Below are positions 7,203 to 15,680 of a DNA stretch of 37,140 bases, one piece after another (position 1 is the stretch's first letter; every line of letters starts with the position of its first letter). The notes beneath the pieces were generated by a model. It worked only from the letters and a program-made list of their open reading frames with translations. It searched no databases and was not told the DNA's origin. A program made the translations under genes and the position numbers. The DNA is from Alphaproteobacteria bacterium (GTDB lineage: Bacteria; Pseudomonadota; Alphaproteobacteria; UBA7985; JAUIBT01): NCBI GenBank assembly GCA_030432195.1, contig JAUIHE010000010.1:1-37140 (forward strand), in the 5' to 3' direction.

Positions 7203-7916
7203 ATGAAAAAATTCTATAGCCAGGCTTCTTCGGGGCCGACTGATGACGGCTTTGGCCTGTTCCTTGATGGCAAACGCATGCAAACGCCAGCCAAGCGGCC
7301 GCTCAGTTTGCCCAACCAGGCCCTTGCAGCCGCAATCGCCAAAGAGTGGGCGGCGCAAGAAGACACCATTGAACCGCAGTCCATGCCGCTAACCCAACTG
7401 GCAGCAACCGCTCAAGATCGCATGAGCCAAACCGAGGCCGGGCCCGGCCAAGAAAGCGAGCGCGACAAGACCTTGCGCATTTTGGCAGACTACGCGGGAA
7501 CCGACTTGGTTTGCTATCGCTCCACCAATCCTCAGCTGGAGGTCCGGCAGGCCGAAGCCTGGCAGCCCTGGCTCGATTGGGCGGCGGGCGCGCACGGCAT
7601 TGTTTTCCAGCACACACAAAGCCTGATGCCTGTCGAACAGCCCGAAGCCTCCATGCTTCAGGTGCGCAACATTTTGCAGGATATGGACGCCTGGCAGCTG
7701 ACGGGCTTCATGATTTTGTGCCCTGGCCTGGGATCGTTCATCCTGGCGCTGGCGGTGCGCGATCAGCACCTGAGCGCCGAGCAGGCCTTGAAGCTGGCGA
7801 GCCTGGATGAAAGTTTCCAAGAGGAGATGTGGGGCGCGGACGCCGAAGCGCAAAAAGCCATGGCCGCCAAACAAATGGATCTGGAGGCCGCGGAGCGTTT
7901 CTTGACCCTGCTTTAG
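7203..7916 (+). CDS. Atp12-type F1 ATPase assembly chaperone
   Basis: The 237 residues match the ATP12 family, found in mitochondria and alphaproteobacteria, which binds the free F1 alpha subunit before ATP synthase assembly. Visible family blocks are FLDGKRMQTPAKRPLSLPN (about 20-38), the Ala-rich stretch into AKEWAAQ, and MPLTQLAATAQDR, followed by a helical C-terminal half with CYR, WQPWLDWA and a Leu/Ala-rich end. ATG 7203 has AGGA about 11 nt upstream. The reading frame is open further upstream, but that part is Pro/Ala-rich and lacks family similarity. It is downstream of the MarC gene and ahead of pccB. Confidence 0.87.
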   Translation: MKKFYSQASSGPTDDGFGLFLDGKRMQTPAKRPLSLPNQALAAAIAKEWAAQEDTIEPQSMPLTQLAATAQDRMSQTEAGPGQESERDKTLRILADYAGTDLVCYRSTNPQLEVRQAEAWQPWLDWAAGAHGIVFQHTQSLMPVEQPEASMLQVRNILQDMDAWQLTGFMILCPGLGSFILALAVRDQHLSAEQALKLASLDESFQEEMWGADAEAQKAMAAKQMDLEAAERFLTLL

Positions 7917-7938
7917 GCTTATTCGTCAAGGGCTTGAA

Positions 7939-8018
7939 AAAGACCGCGCCGCGCGCGCGCCTATTCTTTACAAAAGCAAGGCTGGCCTGCGGTCTTTGCT
8001 TCTCTTTTCAACCCGGCA
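7939..8018 (+). terminator. Overlapping inverted repeats after the Atp12 gene, possible terminator
   Basis: AAAGACCGC (7939-7947) pairs with GCGGTCTTT (7989-7997) over a 41-nt loop. A second, incompatible pairing joins AAGCAA with TTGCTT around 7974-8001. A pyrimidine run rich in T follows. The two alternatives share bases, so only one can form at a time. Probably the end of the marC-atp12 transcript. Confidence 0.35.
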
Positions 8019-8160
8019 CGAGCATGATATCTGCATAAGGCTACGCCCTTAGGTGGAAATCATGGGGTCAGGAACTTGACGCAGCAGAGGCAAAGGACCC
8101 TGCCGCTTGTACTGGCCCGACCCGCCAAACGAGTATGACAATAACAACGGGAAACATACC

Positions 8161-9690
8161 ATGGATGCAGTTACCTTGCTGGAGCAAAAACGAGGCGAAG
8201 CGCGCCTTGGCGGCGGCCAAGCCCGCATCGACCGACAACACGCCAACGGCAAGCTAACCGCGCGCGAACGGATCGAAGTCCTGTTAGATCCAGGTTCTTT
8301 TGAAGAATACGACATGTTCGTGACTCACCGCTGTGTCGATTTCGGCATGGATAAGGACCATATCCCCAGCGACGGCGTGGTGACCGGACACGGCACCATC
8401 GACGGGCGCACGGTCTTCGTCTTCTCGCAGGATTTTACCGTGTTCGGTGGCTCCTTATCAGAGACCCACGCCGCCAAGATCTGTAAGGTTATGGAACAAG
8501 CGCGCAAGGTCGGCGCGCCTCTGATTGGCCTAAACGACTCCGGCGGCGCACGCATTCAAGAAGGTGTGGCGTCTTTGGGTGGCTATGCCGATGTATTCCA
8601 GCAAAACGTGCTTTCATCGGGCGTTATTCCGCAAATCTCCATGATTATGGGCCCCTGCGCCGGCGGGGCGGTCTATTCGCCGTCAATTACCGACTTTACC
8701 TTTATGGTCGAAGACAGCTCCTACATGTTCGTGACCGGGCCCGATGTGGTCAAGACCGTGACCCACGAGACGGTCACCGCCGAAGAGCTGGGCGGTGCAT
8801 CGGCGCATACCGCCAAATCTGGCGTTGCGCATCGCTCGTTTGAAAACGATATCGTGGCCCTAAAGCAGCTGCGTCGCTTCATGTCTTACCTGCCAAGCTC
8901 GAACCGCGAGAAAGCACCCGAGGTGGATCAAGGCGATCCCAGCGACCGCGATATTGCCGCTTTGGATCGCATGGTGCCTCTGGACCCCAGCGTTCCCTAC
9001 GACATGAAGGCCATCATTTCGAAGATTGTTGATGCTGGCGATTTCTTTGAGCTGGCGCCCAAATATGCGGCCAACATCATCACCGGTTTTGCGCGCATGG
9101 GCGGGCAGAGCGTCGGGATTGTTGCCAACCAGCCTTTGGTTTTGGCCGGGTGTCTGGATATTTCGGCCTCCATCAAGGCAGCGCGCTTCATTCGCTTCTG
9201 CGACGCCTTCAGCATACCCGTTGTAACGCTGGTCGATGTCCCAGGCTTCTTGCCTGGCGTTAGCCAAGAGCACAACGGCATCATTACCCACGGTGGCAAG
9301 CTGCTGTACGCCTACGCTGAGGCAACCGTGCCAAAGGTCACCGTCATCACCCGCAAGGCCTATGGCGGCGCCTATGACGTGATGGCGTCAAAGCACTTGC
9401 GCGGGGACGCCAACTACGCTTGGCCGACCGCAGAAATCGCGGTTATGGGCGCAAAAGGCGCGGTCGAGATCATCTTCCGCAAGGACCTGGGCGACCCGGA
9501 CAAGATCGCGGCGCACACCAAGGCCTATGAAGATAAGTTTGCTAATCCATTCGTGGCGGCCCAACGTGGCTACCTGGATGATGTAATCATGCCGCACGGG
9601 ACGCGGCGGCGGGTCATCAAAGCGCTGGACATGTTGAAGTCGAAAAAGCTGGAAAATCCCTGGCGCAAGCACGGCAATATCCCGCTTTAA
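8161..9690 (+). CDS. pccB: Propionyl-CoA carboxylase, carboxyltransferase (beta) subunit
   Basis: The beta subunit transfers CO2 from biotin to propionyl-CoA, giving methylmalonyl-CoA. The 509 residues fit the family length. They carry the two crotonase-like carboxyltransferase halves, with [25 protein letters not shown] and [11 protein letters not shown] in the N-half and the [11 protein letters not shown] block in the C-half. Similarity is to PccB rather than AccD (no zinc ribbon) or methylcrotonyl-CoA carboxylase. ATG 8161 matches the usual family start ([25 protein letters not shown]) with ACGGGA upstream; an in-frame TTG at 8107 is less likely. No alpha (biotin carboxylase) subunit is in this window. 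A strong terminator follows. Confidence 0.95.
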   Translation: MDAVTLLEQKRGEARLGGGQARIDRQHANGKLTARERIEVLLDPGSFEEYDMFVTHRCVDFGMDKDHIPSDGVVTGHGTIDGRTVFVFSQDFTVFGGSLSETHAAKICKVMEQARKVGAPLIGLNDSGGARIQEGVASLGGYADVFQQNVLSSGVIPQISMIMGPCAGGAVYSPSITDFTFMVEDSSYMFVTGPDVVKTVTHETVTAEELGGASAHTAKSGVAHRSFENDIVALKQLRRFMSYLPSSNREKAPEVDQGDPSDRDIAALDRMVPLDPSVPYDMKAIISKIVDAGDFFELAPKYAANIITGFARMGGQSVGIVANQPLVLAGCLDISASIKAARFIRFCDAFSIPVVTLVDVPGFLPGVSQEHNGIITHGGKLLYAYAEATVPKVTVITRKAYGGAYDVMASKHLRGDANYAWPTAEIAVMGAKGAVEIIFRKDLGDPDKIAAHTKAYEDKFANPFVAAQRGYLDDVIMPHGTRRRVIKALDMLKSKKLENPWRKHGNIPL

Positions 9691-9704
9691 AGCTGGGATT
9701 TCAC

Positions 9705-9734
9705 GGGCACGATTGGTTTCAGTCGTGCCCTTTT
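9705..9734 (+). terminator. Intrinsic terminator after pccB
   Basis: GGGCACGA (9705-9712) and TCGTGCCC (9723-9730) form a perfect 8-bp stem over a 10-nt loop, followed by TTTTGCTTTT, 15 bp after the pccB stop. Confidence 0.85.
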
Positions 9735-9805
9735 GCTTTTAAGCTGCTAAAAACCGCGACGTTTCTCTTTACAACCGCTCGCGTGCCCGGACTGCAGAAA
9801 GCCTT

Positions 9806-12800
9806 ATGACCCGCACCATACTCTTTGTTCTTAGCCTGCTGGCTGCAATTTTTGCGACCTTCGCCGCCTTGCCGAGCCTGGTTGACAAGGTGCATTTGGA
9901 GCGCAGCTTATCCTTGGCGCTGGGTACAGACGTGGAACTAGAGTCGGTCGAACGTTTCAGCCTGCTGCCGTCGCCGCGCATCAAGACCCGGGGCATGCGG
10001 GTCGTTGGCAACCAAGACCTGGAACTTATGGCTCAGCAAGACCTGTTGCAGGGCTTTACGCCGCGCATGTTGGGGCTCAGCGAAGCCGAGAGCATCACTT
10101 TGGGCCTGAGCTGGAAGCGCTTCTTGACCGACGGCAGCCTTGAGAGCTTTGTTTTGAGCGGCGCCAAGTTGGCCCCGTTGTTGGACAACGATTTGCTTGC
10201 CCCTTTGGTGCGTCAGCTCTCCTCGCGTTCGCAAGGCGCTGAAATCAAGGTCAACGATACCGAGGTTGCGATTACGCGGGATGGTCAAGAGCTGCCCCCG
10301 TTCCATATCGAGAGCCTGACGATAGAGACCAACGACCAGGGCGACCGGCTGGTCTCTGGCAAAATTGACGTGGAAGTCGAAAGCCAAGGGCAAGAGCCAC
10401 GGTCGCTCACCTTGGATGTCACAATTGCGCTTAAGCCCCTGCGCCGGTTGGGCGAGAGCCTGATTCAAAGCTTTGACCTGGAGATCAAGACCGCAGCGAG
10501 CGAAGGGCTGGCAAACATCGGTGTCGAGCGCATTCGTGCCAATCTTATTGGCTCCATGCAGTTTGAAGAAAACAAGCTGCCGCGTTTGTCGGCAACCTTG
10601 GCTGTGCACAATGACGGCGCCCTAGGGGAGCAAGTGCCACTGGTGCAGGCGCGTTTGGCTTGGCAAAACGAAGCTTTGAGCCTGACCGAAATTCAAGCAG
10701 ACATCGCCGGTTGGCGCCTGAATGGCAACTATTGGCCCGCCAGTCTTCCCCACGAGGAGCTGAAACCTGGCTTGCACCTGGTGGCCGCAGACCTGCCTAA
10801 CCTGATTTCAGATGTTGCCGATTTGCCGGGTCACCTGCAAATCCTGCGCAGCGATTTGGATCGCGCTTTCGGCTTGCTGGACTTGATCGGACTGCGTGGT
10901 CTTGCGGTGAATCTCAGCTTGCCGCGCACGGGCTTTGGCAAGCTGTTGCTCGAAAACCTGGATCTGACCATTCGCCAGGAGGGGGAAGGCTATCGCTTCG
11001 ATCGCTTGAGCTTTGATTCCATTGCTGGCGGGCGTTTTGAGGCAACCGCGGGTTCGTTGACGGATAGGCTGCTGCTCGAAGGCCTGTTTACCTGCGCTAG
11101 CCCCAGTGTCATGCTGGCAGAGTTGGGTTTGCAGAATGCTGATTTGCGCCAACGCTCTAGCCTACCGGAGTTGCGCGCGCTGGGGCGTTTGAGCCTTGCG
11201 CCGGGCGATATGGCTTTGTCGCTGGAACGCTTGTCCTTGGCGGGTGACAGCTTTGGCTTGGCGGTCGCCAAGCACGGGCAAGAGCCCTGGCAGTTCCAAG
11301 CCGGTGACGGTGTTCTAAATGCCGACTATCTCAACCAAGACCTAGCGCCAACCAAGGGCTTGGGGGAAGACCCTATGGTATGGCTCGCCCGGCGACTTCA
11401 GGGCCTGCCGAGCTTTGATGCGCGCGTTTCCTTTGGAAATTTGGCGGTTGGCAGTCTGCCCTTGGGCGCGGTAAGTGGTGCGCTGTCGTGGCGTGCCGAT
11501 ACCGCTGCCTTGACGCTGGGAGAGCCCGAGACAGGCGCAAACTTCCGCATACAAGACCTGTTGGGCGCGGACATTCAAGCCCGCGGCCTTGTGCAATATG
11601 GACAAGCCCCAACAATCGCGGCCTCAGGCAGCGATGCGATTGGGCAAAACGCCACCAGGAAAGACTCTGCTGGGCAAACCGCAACCGAGTTGGGCATTAC
11701 GGGGCTGGACCGCTTTGAGCTCTCGCTCACCGCCAACGGCGAGCGCGCCTTCATGCCGAACCGGTTAATGCGCGACCTTGGTGCCTTGATGAACAGCGCT
11801 GGACCGCTGACCCTGTATACGCCCGCCATGGCTCTGGGCTTGAATAAACTGTTGTTGACGGCGAGCTCCGATGACAGCTCTGGTTCCAGCACCACGGTCG
11901 AATTGCGTTCTAGCCACTTGGATGGCAGCGTGTTGGCGGTCAATGCAAGGTTGGTTCCTGTCACAAGTTTGGCCGCTGGCGCTCAAATTCCACAAGCCGC
12001 GGTGTGGGCGGTATCGCGCGCGGAAGGCCTGGAGTTGGACAGCATCCTTGGCGCCGATCTTGCGCGCCTTATACCGTTGCGCATGACCTCTTTGACAGGG
12101 CGGACAAACGGCGATCCTGGATCGGGCCGCTATTTCTTGCAACTGTCGTCTGATGCCGCCAGCACGGGCGGGCAGGCCCTGCCCTCAAGCGTCTTTGTCG
12201 ATACCTATCCCAGCTTATTTGGCGGCGCTGCCGATCAGCTTGCCGCCATTGATCGGCTTGATTGGATTGTGGACTATGACCTGAAGGGGCTGCCAATGCT
12301 GGCGGCTCTGGATGGGCAACGCCTGTTGGACCAGCCTCAGCAGGCGACCTTGGCGATCAAGGGGCAGCTAACCGTCGAACAAGCAGCAGAGGGACTGGTT
12401 CTTAGTGCGGGCGATGTGGAAATGGCCGGGCTTCGGGTTCGCTCTTTGAACCTCTTGCTGCCGCGCGTTGGGCAGGCCCGGGGCAATCGCGTTCTGAGCG
12501 GTGATATCGCGATTGAGGAAATTGGCCTGCGTGCCAATCCTCTGGATGGCGCGGGTCTCGCAGGCGGCCTGCTGGCAAGTTTACCCCTAGAAATTCTGTC
12601 TAATCAGAGCTTTACGCTCAATTTGGTGGTGGATGATATCACGCTAGGCGGGCTGGCCCTGCGCGATCTGGATCTCACCCTGTTGAGCGACGGTGTGACG
12701 CTGACGGCCAGCCGCTACGCCGCGCAACTCGCCAGTGAGCAAGTAACCGGCCAGGGCCGCGTGAGCCTTGGCATCCTGCCGCAGCTTCAGTTGAGTGCGG

Positions 12801-13315
12801 AAGTTCCACGGCTGCGCCAATCGCTGATTGTCAAGGGCACGCCGATCGAGCTGGAATCCCAGGTTATCGCCGACGTTACCGGCTTGGGCAGCACCTTGGC
12901 CGACATGATCGCCAATGCTAACATCGGAATTGAACTCAATGGCCGGGCGGCAATCCGTGCCTCGCTCCCGGCGCTGTTGCTGCCCGATTATGGGGATCGC
13001 TTGGCCAGGGATTTGGGCGAGGTCAAGCGCGACCGCCTGTTGCAACTGTTCTATGATGCGCTGGCGAACAAGACCTTGCCGTTGACGGGCAGATTGCGCT
13101 GGATTGATGGCGCTTTGCGTTCGTCATCGGGCGTTCAACTGGGCGAGGATCAAGACTATCTGCGCATCTCGGGGCGAATGTCGCTTGCCGATCAAGAGCT
13201 GGATCTCGACCTGAGTTTGTTCGGCGACGATGCGCTGATCCCTGCCGCCGCGCTGGAGATGACCGGTCGCACGGCCGCACCACGTTTTCAGGCCTTTGGC
13301 AGCGCACTGGACTGA
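9806..13315 (+). CDS. Large AsmA-like protein with N-terminal membrane anchor
   Basis: The 1169 residues start with a single membrane anchor (about 4-25, ILFVLSLLAAIFATFAALPSL). A long periplasmic part of repeated beta-rich, amphipathic segments follows, with many Leu-Leu and Asp-Leu pairs. The opening VELESVERFSLLPSPRIKTRGMRVVGN resembles the conserved AsmA start where the first beta strand follows the anchor. Members of the AsmA/TamB/YhdP group are bridge-like proteins linked to outer-membrane assembly and phospholipid transport; the exact role here is inferred. It is a single gene after the pccB terminator, with a weak AGAAAG before ATG. It ends 8 bp from the convergent RHH gene. No frameshift is seen in 3.5 kb. 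Confidence 0.8.
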   Translation: MTRTILFVLSLLAAIFATFAALPSLVDKVHLERSLSLALGTDVELESVERFSLLPSPRIKTRGMRVVGNQDLELMAQQDLLQGFTPRMLGLSEAESITLGLSWKRFLTDGSLESFVLSGAKLAPLLDNDLLAPLVRQLSSRSQGAEIKVNDTEVAITRDGQELPPFHIESLTIETNDQGDRLVSGKIDVEVESQGQEPRSLTLDVTIALKPLRRLGESLIQSFDLEIKTAASEGLANIGVERIRANLIGSMQFEENKLPRLSATLAVHNDGALGEQVPLVQARLAWQNEALSLTEIQADIAGWRLNGNYWPASLPHEELKPGLHLVAADLPNLISDVADLPGHLQILRSDLDRAFGLLDLIGLRGLAVNLSLPRTGFGKLLLENLDLTIRQEGEGYRFDRLSFDSIAGGRFEATAGSLTDRLLLEGLFTCASPSVMLAELGLQNADLRQRSSLPELRALGRLSLAPGDMALSLERLSLAGDSFGLAVAKHGQEPWQFQAGDGVLNADYLNQDLAPTKGLGEDPMVWLARRLQGLPSFDARVSFGNLAVGSLPLGAVSGALSWRADTAALTLGEPETGANFRIQDLLGADIQARGLVQYGQAPTIAASGSDAIGQNATRKDSAGQTATELGITGLDRFELSLTANGERAFMPNRLMRDLGALMNSAGPLTLYTPAMALGLNKLLLTASSDDSSGSSTTVELRSSHLDGSVLAVNARLVPVTSLAAGAQIPQAAVWAVSRAEGLELDSILGADLARLIPLRMTSLTGRTNGDPGSGRYFLQLSSDAASTGGQALPSSVFVDTYPSLFGGAADQLAAIDRLDWIVDYDLKGLPMLAALDGQRLLDQPQQATLAIKGQLTVEQAAEGLVLSAGDVEMAGLRVRSLNLLLPRVGQARGNRVLSGDIAIEEIGLRANPLDGAGLAGGLLASLPLEILSNQSFTLNLVVDDITLGGLALRDLDLTLLSDGVTLTASRYAAQLASEQVTGQGRVSLGILPQLQLSAEVPRLRQSLIVKGTPIELESQVIADVTGLGSTLADMIANANIGIELNGRAAIRASLPALLLPDYGDRLARDLGEVKRDRLLQLFYDALANKTLPLTGRLRWIDGALRSSSGVQLGEDQDYLRISGRMSLADQELDLDLSLFGDDALIPAAALEMTGRTAAPRFQAFGSALD

Positions 13316-13323
13316 CCCGGCAT

Positions 13324-13683
13324 TCAGAGCGTTTGCTCCCGGTTGGCATCCTGGTCGGAAACCGGGTCGGAAACCGGGTCGGCACCCTCAACCTCGCCGA
13401 TTTCCTGCCGCCCAAAGTTCTGGTTCAGCGCCTCCAGCAAGGGCGTCACTGCATCGGTCGGGTGCAAGCATGCGTCGGCAAGGGCGCGCAAGACACAGAG
13501 CCGGAGCGCCGATGATAGATTGGCGGGCGCTAGCTGGCTAAGCCGTGCCTGATCCACTTGGCCGACCAGGTGTGCCAAGCTGAGCCCGCGCGTCTCAGCA
13601 AGTGCCTTGAGCAGCGCCAAAAACTCGGGCTCTAGGCTGAAGCTGGTCCGGTGGCCTTGCAAGGAAACGGAGATCTTCTTCAT
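13324..13683 (-). CDS. Ribbon-helix-helix domain protein (RHH_4 type)
   Basis: The 119 residues start with MKKISVSLQGHRTSFSLEPE and continue with EFLALLKALAETRGLSLAHLV and NLSSALRLCVLRAL. This is the pattern of the alphaproteobacterial RHH_4 family, thought to bind DNA through an N-terminal beta strand. The C-terminal third is acidic and contains a 12-bp in-frame tandem duplication (SDPV repeated, DNA 13353-13376). I chose ATG 13683 because the family begins exactly there; the frame is open further upstream but that segment is Ser/Cys-rich and unrelated. A dyad cluster lies 27 bp upstream (13708-13734) and may be its own operator. Targets are unknown. Confidence 0.75.
   Translation of the reverse strand: MKKISVSLQGHRTSFSLEPEFLALLKALAETRGLSLAHLVGQVDQARLSQLAPANLSSALRLCVLRALADACLHPTDAVTPLLEALNQNFGRQEIGEVEGADPVSDPVSDQDANREQTL
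13353..13376. repeat. 12-bp tandem duplication inside the RHH gene
   Basis: GGTCGGAAACCG occurs at 13353-13364 and 13365-13376, with a partial third copy following. It encodes the Ser-Asp-Pro-Val repeat near the C-terminus and keeps the frame. Confidence 0.8.
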
Positions 13684-13707
13684 ATCATCGGTGTCTTTCA
13701 CTGTTGA

Positions 13708-13734
13708 TGTTCGCAAATTGTGCGAAATCGAACA
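13708..13734. promoter_or_regulatory. Nested dyads upstream of the RHH gene
   Basis: TTCGCA (13710-13715) and TGCGAA (13721-13726) are separated by 5 nt. Overlapping arms TGTTCG (13708-13713) and CGAACA (13729-13734) form a wider dyad. The site sits 25-50 bp upstream of the start at 13683, where an operator would act. It resembles the 3888-3902 dyad. Confidence 0.45.
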
Positions 13735-13837
13735 AAAAATGTTGCCTTGCGAGCTGCAGCGGCTTGGTGTAAGCAAGGTCCGCGCGCGTTGCTGTGTGCC
13801 TGGCTCTTCTTAATGGCAATGCCGAGCGCGCCCAAGC

Positions 13838-13858
13838 ACGGGAAAGATTTGTTCCCGT
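13838..13858. promoter_or_regulatory. 21-bp perfect dyad upstream of the sugar kinase
   Basis: ACGGGAA (13838-13844), a 7-nt spacer and TTCCCGT (13852-13858) form a perfect 7+7 inverted repeat about 94 bp before the kinase start and two bases before a triple direct repeat. It could be an operator for a sugar-responsive repressor. No regulator gene adjoins. Confidence 0.5.
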
Positions 13859-13860
13859 CG

Positions 13861-13917
13861 CCAGTGTTGGTAGCGTAGGCCAGTGTTGGTAGCGTAAGCC
13901 AGTGTTGGTAGCGTAAT
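13861..13917. repeat. Three 19-bp direct repeats upstream of the sugar kinase
   Basis: The unit CCAGTGTTGGTAGCGTA plus two variable bases occurs at 13861-13879, 13880-13898 and 13899-13917, identical in the first 17 bases. Neighbouring copies place TTGGTA 17 nt before TAGCGT, a weak promoter-like spacing. The array ends 34 bp before the kinase ATG. It could be regulatory iterons or slippage. Confidence 0.85.
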
Positions 13918-13951
13918 TCAGCACGCAGGACAAAAGGGAAGGGAGTCCGCG

Positions 13952-14905
13952 ATGATATTGGTCGGTGGCGAAGTCTTGATCGACTTTATCCAAACCCCGC
14001 AAGCCGACGGCTTGCCCGTTTATCAAGCCAATCCTGGCGGATCGCCTTACAACTGCGCCGCGGCCCTGGGCCTGCAAGGCTGTGATGTGGCGTTCATGAC
14101 GCCAATTTCGACCGATTCTTTGGGCGTGCTGTTGCATCAACGGCTTGTGGATGCAGGTGTCACGGTCTTGAGCCCGCGCGTGCCCCAGCCCACCACATTA
14201 GCGGTTGTTTCTTTTAAAGATGGCCAACCCGCGTACCAGTTTTACCGCGAAGGAACCGCCGATCGGCAGATCGCGCTGGATACCCTGAAAGCGCAAACGC
14301 CAGATGGAGCCCAGGCCTTTCAAATCGGATCCTTGGGGCTTACCAGCGGCGCAGATGCCGAGGTTTGGAGCGCCTACTATGCTTGGTTGGCGGGGCGCGG
14401 TTTGCTCATGTCCTTGGACCCCAATATTCGCGCCAGTTTCATCGCCGACCGCACTGCTTACCTGAAGCGGCTAGAGGGTCTGCTTGGCCTGTCGTCCGTA
14501 GTGAAGCTTAGCGATGAAGACCTGGAGTGGATCGCTGACATGCCGGGTGCGTCCAAACAGGCCTTGATCGAGCAGGCCGAGGCCATGGCTCAGCGCTCGG
14601 GCGCCGGTCTGCTGGTGCTCACGCTCGGGGCAGACGGAGCGATCGCGTTTTTTGCGGGTCAGCGCATCACGGTTGCCCCGCAGCCGCCCGCTCAGATGGG
14701 CGATACCGTCGGGGCAGGCGATACCTTTATGGCAACGATATTGGCAGAGTTGGACCGCCGGGCTGCTCTCAGTCCCGATGGTTTGCGGGCCTTGTCGGTG
14801 GCACAGATTGCTGACAGCTTGGCTATGGCCGCCAAGGCAGCGGGGATCAATTGCGGGCGCCATGGCTGCAACCCGCCCAGTTTGACGGAACTCCAGGCGC
14901 ACTAG
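13952..14905 (+). CDS. PfkB family sugar kinase, probably fructokinase
   Basis: The 317 residues are a ribokinase-fold kinase that phosphorylates a sugar with ATP. Substrate motifs at the N-terminus are GGEVLIDF and NPGGSPYNCAAALG (about 28-41). The C-terminal signature GDTVGAGDTF (about 250-259) contains the catalytic Asp and the anion hole. Similarity to fructokinases (GE.L.D, then PGG.P.N.A) is stronger than to ribokinase or adenosine kinase, but the sugar cannot be fixed from sequence. A strong GGGAAGGGAG Shine-Dalgarno precedes ATG. The upstream dyad and three direct repeats suggest specific regulation. It is convergent with the MaoC gene, 6 bp between stops. Confidence 0.88.
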   Translation: MILVGGEVLIDFIQTPQADGLPVYQANPGGSPYNCAAALGLQGCDVAFMTPISTDSLGVLLHQRLVDAGVTVLSPRVPQPTTLAVVSFKDGQPAYQFYREGTADRQIALDTLKAQTPDGAQAFQIGSLGLTSGADAEVWSAYYAWLAGRGLLMSLDPNIRASFIADRTAYLKRLEGLLGLSSVVKLSDEDLEWIADMPGASKQALIEQAEAMAQRSGAGLLVLTLGADGAIAFFAGQRITVAPQPPAQMGDTVGAGDTFMATILAELDRRAALSPDGLRALSVAQIADSLAMAAKAAGINCGRHGCNPPSLTELQAH

Positions 14906-14911
14906 CAGGCG

Positions 14912-15412
14912 CTAGGCAGGCTGGCCGCTTTTCTCCGCCTCACTGAGCGCATTGCTTGGATCGCCTTCGGCCAGCATCTCGGCCAGTCTTTGGCGTTCAG
15001 GGGCGCCTGGAACGATGCCGGTTGTCTCTGCCTCAAGCACCACATGGCCATCGCCATTGACGACCTGGACGTCAGCTCTGGCGCGCAGCTTGTCATCAAT
15101 GTCCAGAATGACCCAGTTGCAGGTGAGGACGTCGCTGGCATAGACCGGGCGCCTGAAACGGAAGGTCATGGTCGCGGCAAGCCAGCCGATTTGACCGCCG
15201 ATCTGGGTAATGAGGCTTGCGGTCAGCAGGCCATGGGCTATGGGCGCGCGCATCCCCTTTAAGTCGGTGTAGCCCTTATCAAAGTGAACCGGGTTGTAGT
15301 CCTTCGAAAGCGCGGCGAAGGCGGTAATCTCGTCTGGTGTGAAGCTTCGAACAATCGTGAATCTATCACCGGCCTTCAGCCCCTGGGCCGCCCGTTGGCG
15401 CATGCTTTCCAT
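14912..15412 (-). CDS. MaoC-like (hot-dog fold) dehydratase
   Basis: The 166 residues carry the R-specific enoyl-CoA hydratase pattern: FAALSKDYNPVHFD (about 32-45, with the catalytic Asp and His) and then APIAHGLLTASLI. The fold is one hot-dog domain. Such enzymes hydrate trans-2-enoyl-CoA or related thioesters; the substrate here is unknown. ATG 15412 has GAGACG upstream, and a second ATG nine bases further on is an alternative. The frame extends upstream to 15523 but without family similarity. It is divergent from the acetylpolyamine deacetylase gene, with 268 bp between them. Confidence 0.85.
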   Translation of the reverse strand: MESMRQRAAQGLKAGDRFTIVRSFTPDEITAFAALSKDYNPVHFDKGYTDLKGMRAPIAHGLLTASLITQIGGQIGWLAATMTFRFRRPVYASDVLTCNWVILDIDDKLRARADVQVVNGDGHVVLEAETTGIVPGAPERQRLAEMLAEGDPSNALSEAEKSGQPA

Positions 15413-15680
15413 ATCGTCTCGTTGTTTTGTTTGTCTTTGGCCATGTTTCGGCGGGTGCTGTCTTGCGAACTTGACCGTAGATCGGGCGTCGGCAAGGTAG
15501 CCCTCGCGCCGCCATAGCCGCACAACAAGGCCCGACTTTCAAGCCTCTTGTGGAGATGGCTTGCCGAATTGACAAGGGCTAGGCCCACAGTGCTTGACGA
15601 TGCTTGCGGTTCGTGGCTTTGCTGTGGCTGGGCTCCATCAGGGATCGTCGGAGCCGTATCGAGAACGAAAGGCCCGGTCC

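Noticed and set aside
6185-7204. 339-codon open frame antisense to rpsP end and the MarC gene
   Set aside because: It covers two real genes and is rich in Arg, Gln and His as expected of a shadow frame.
13708-13734. LexA (SOS) box of the alphaproteobacterial GTTC-N7-GTTC type
   Set aside because: The two half-sites face each other at the wrong spacing; a direct GTTC-N7-GTTC is not present.
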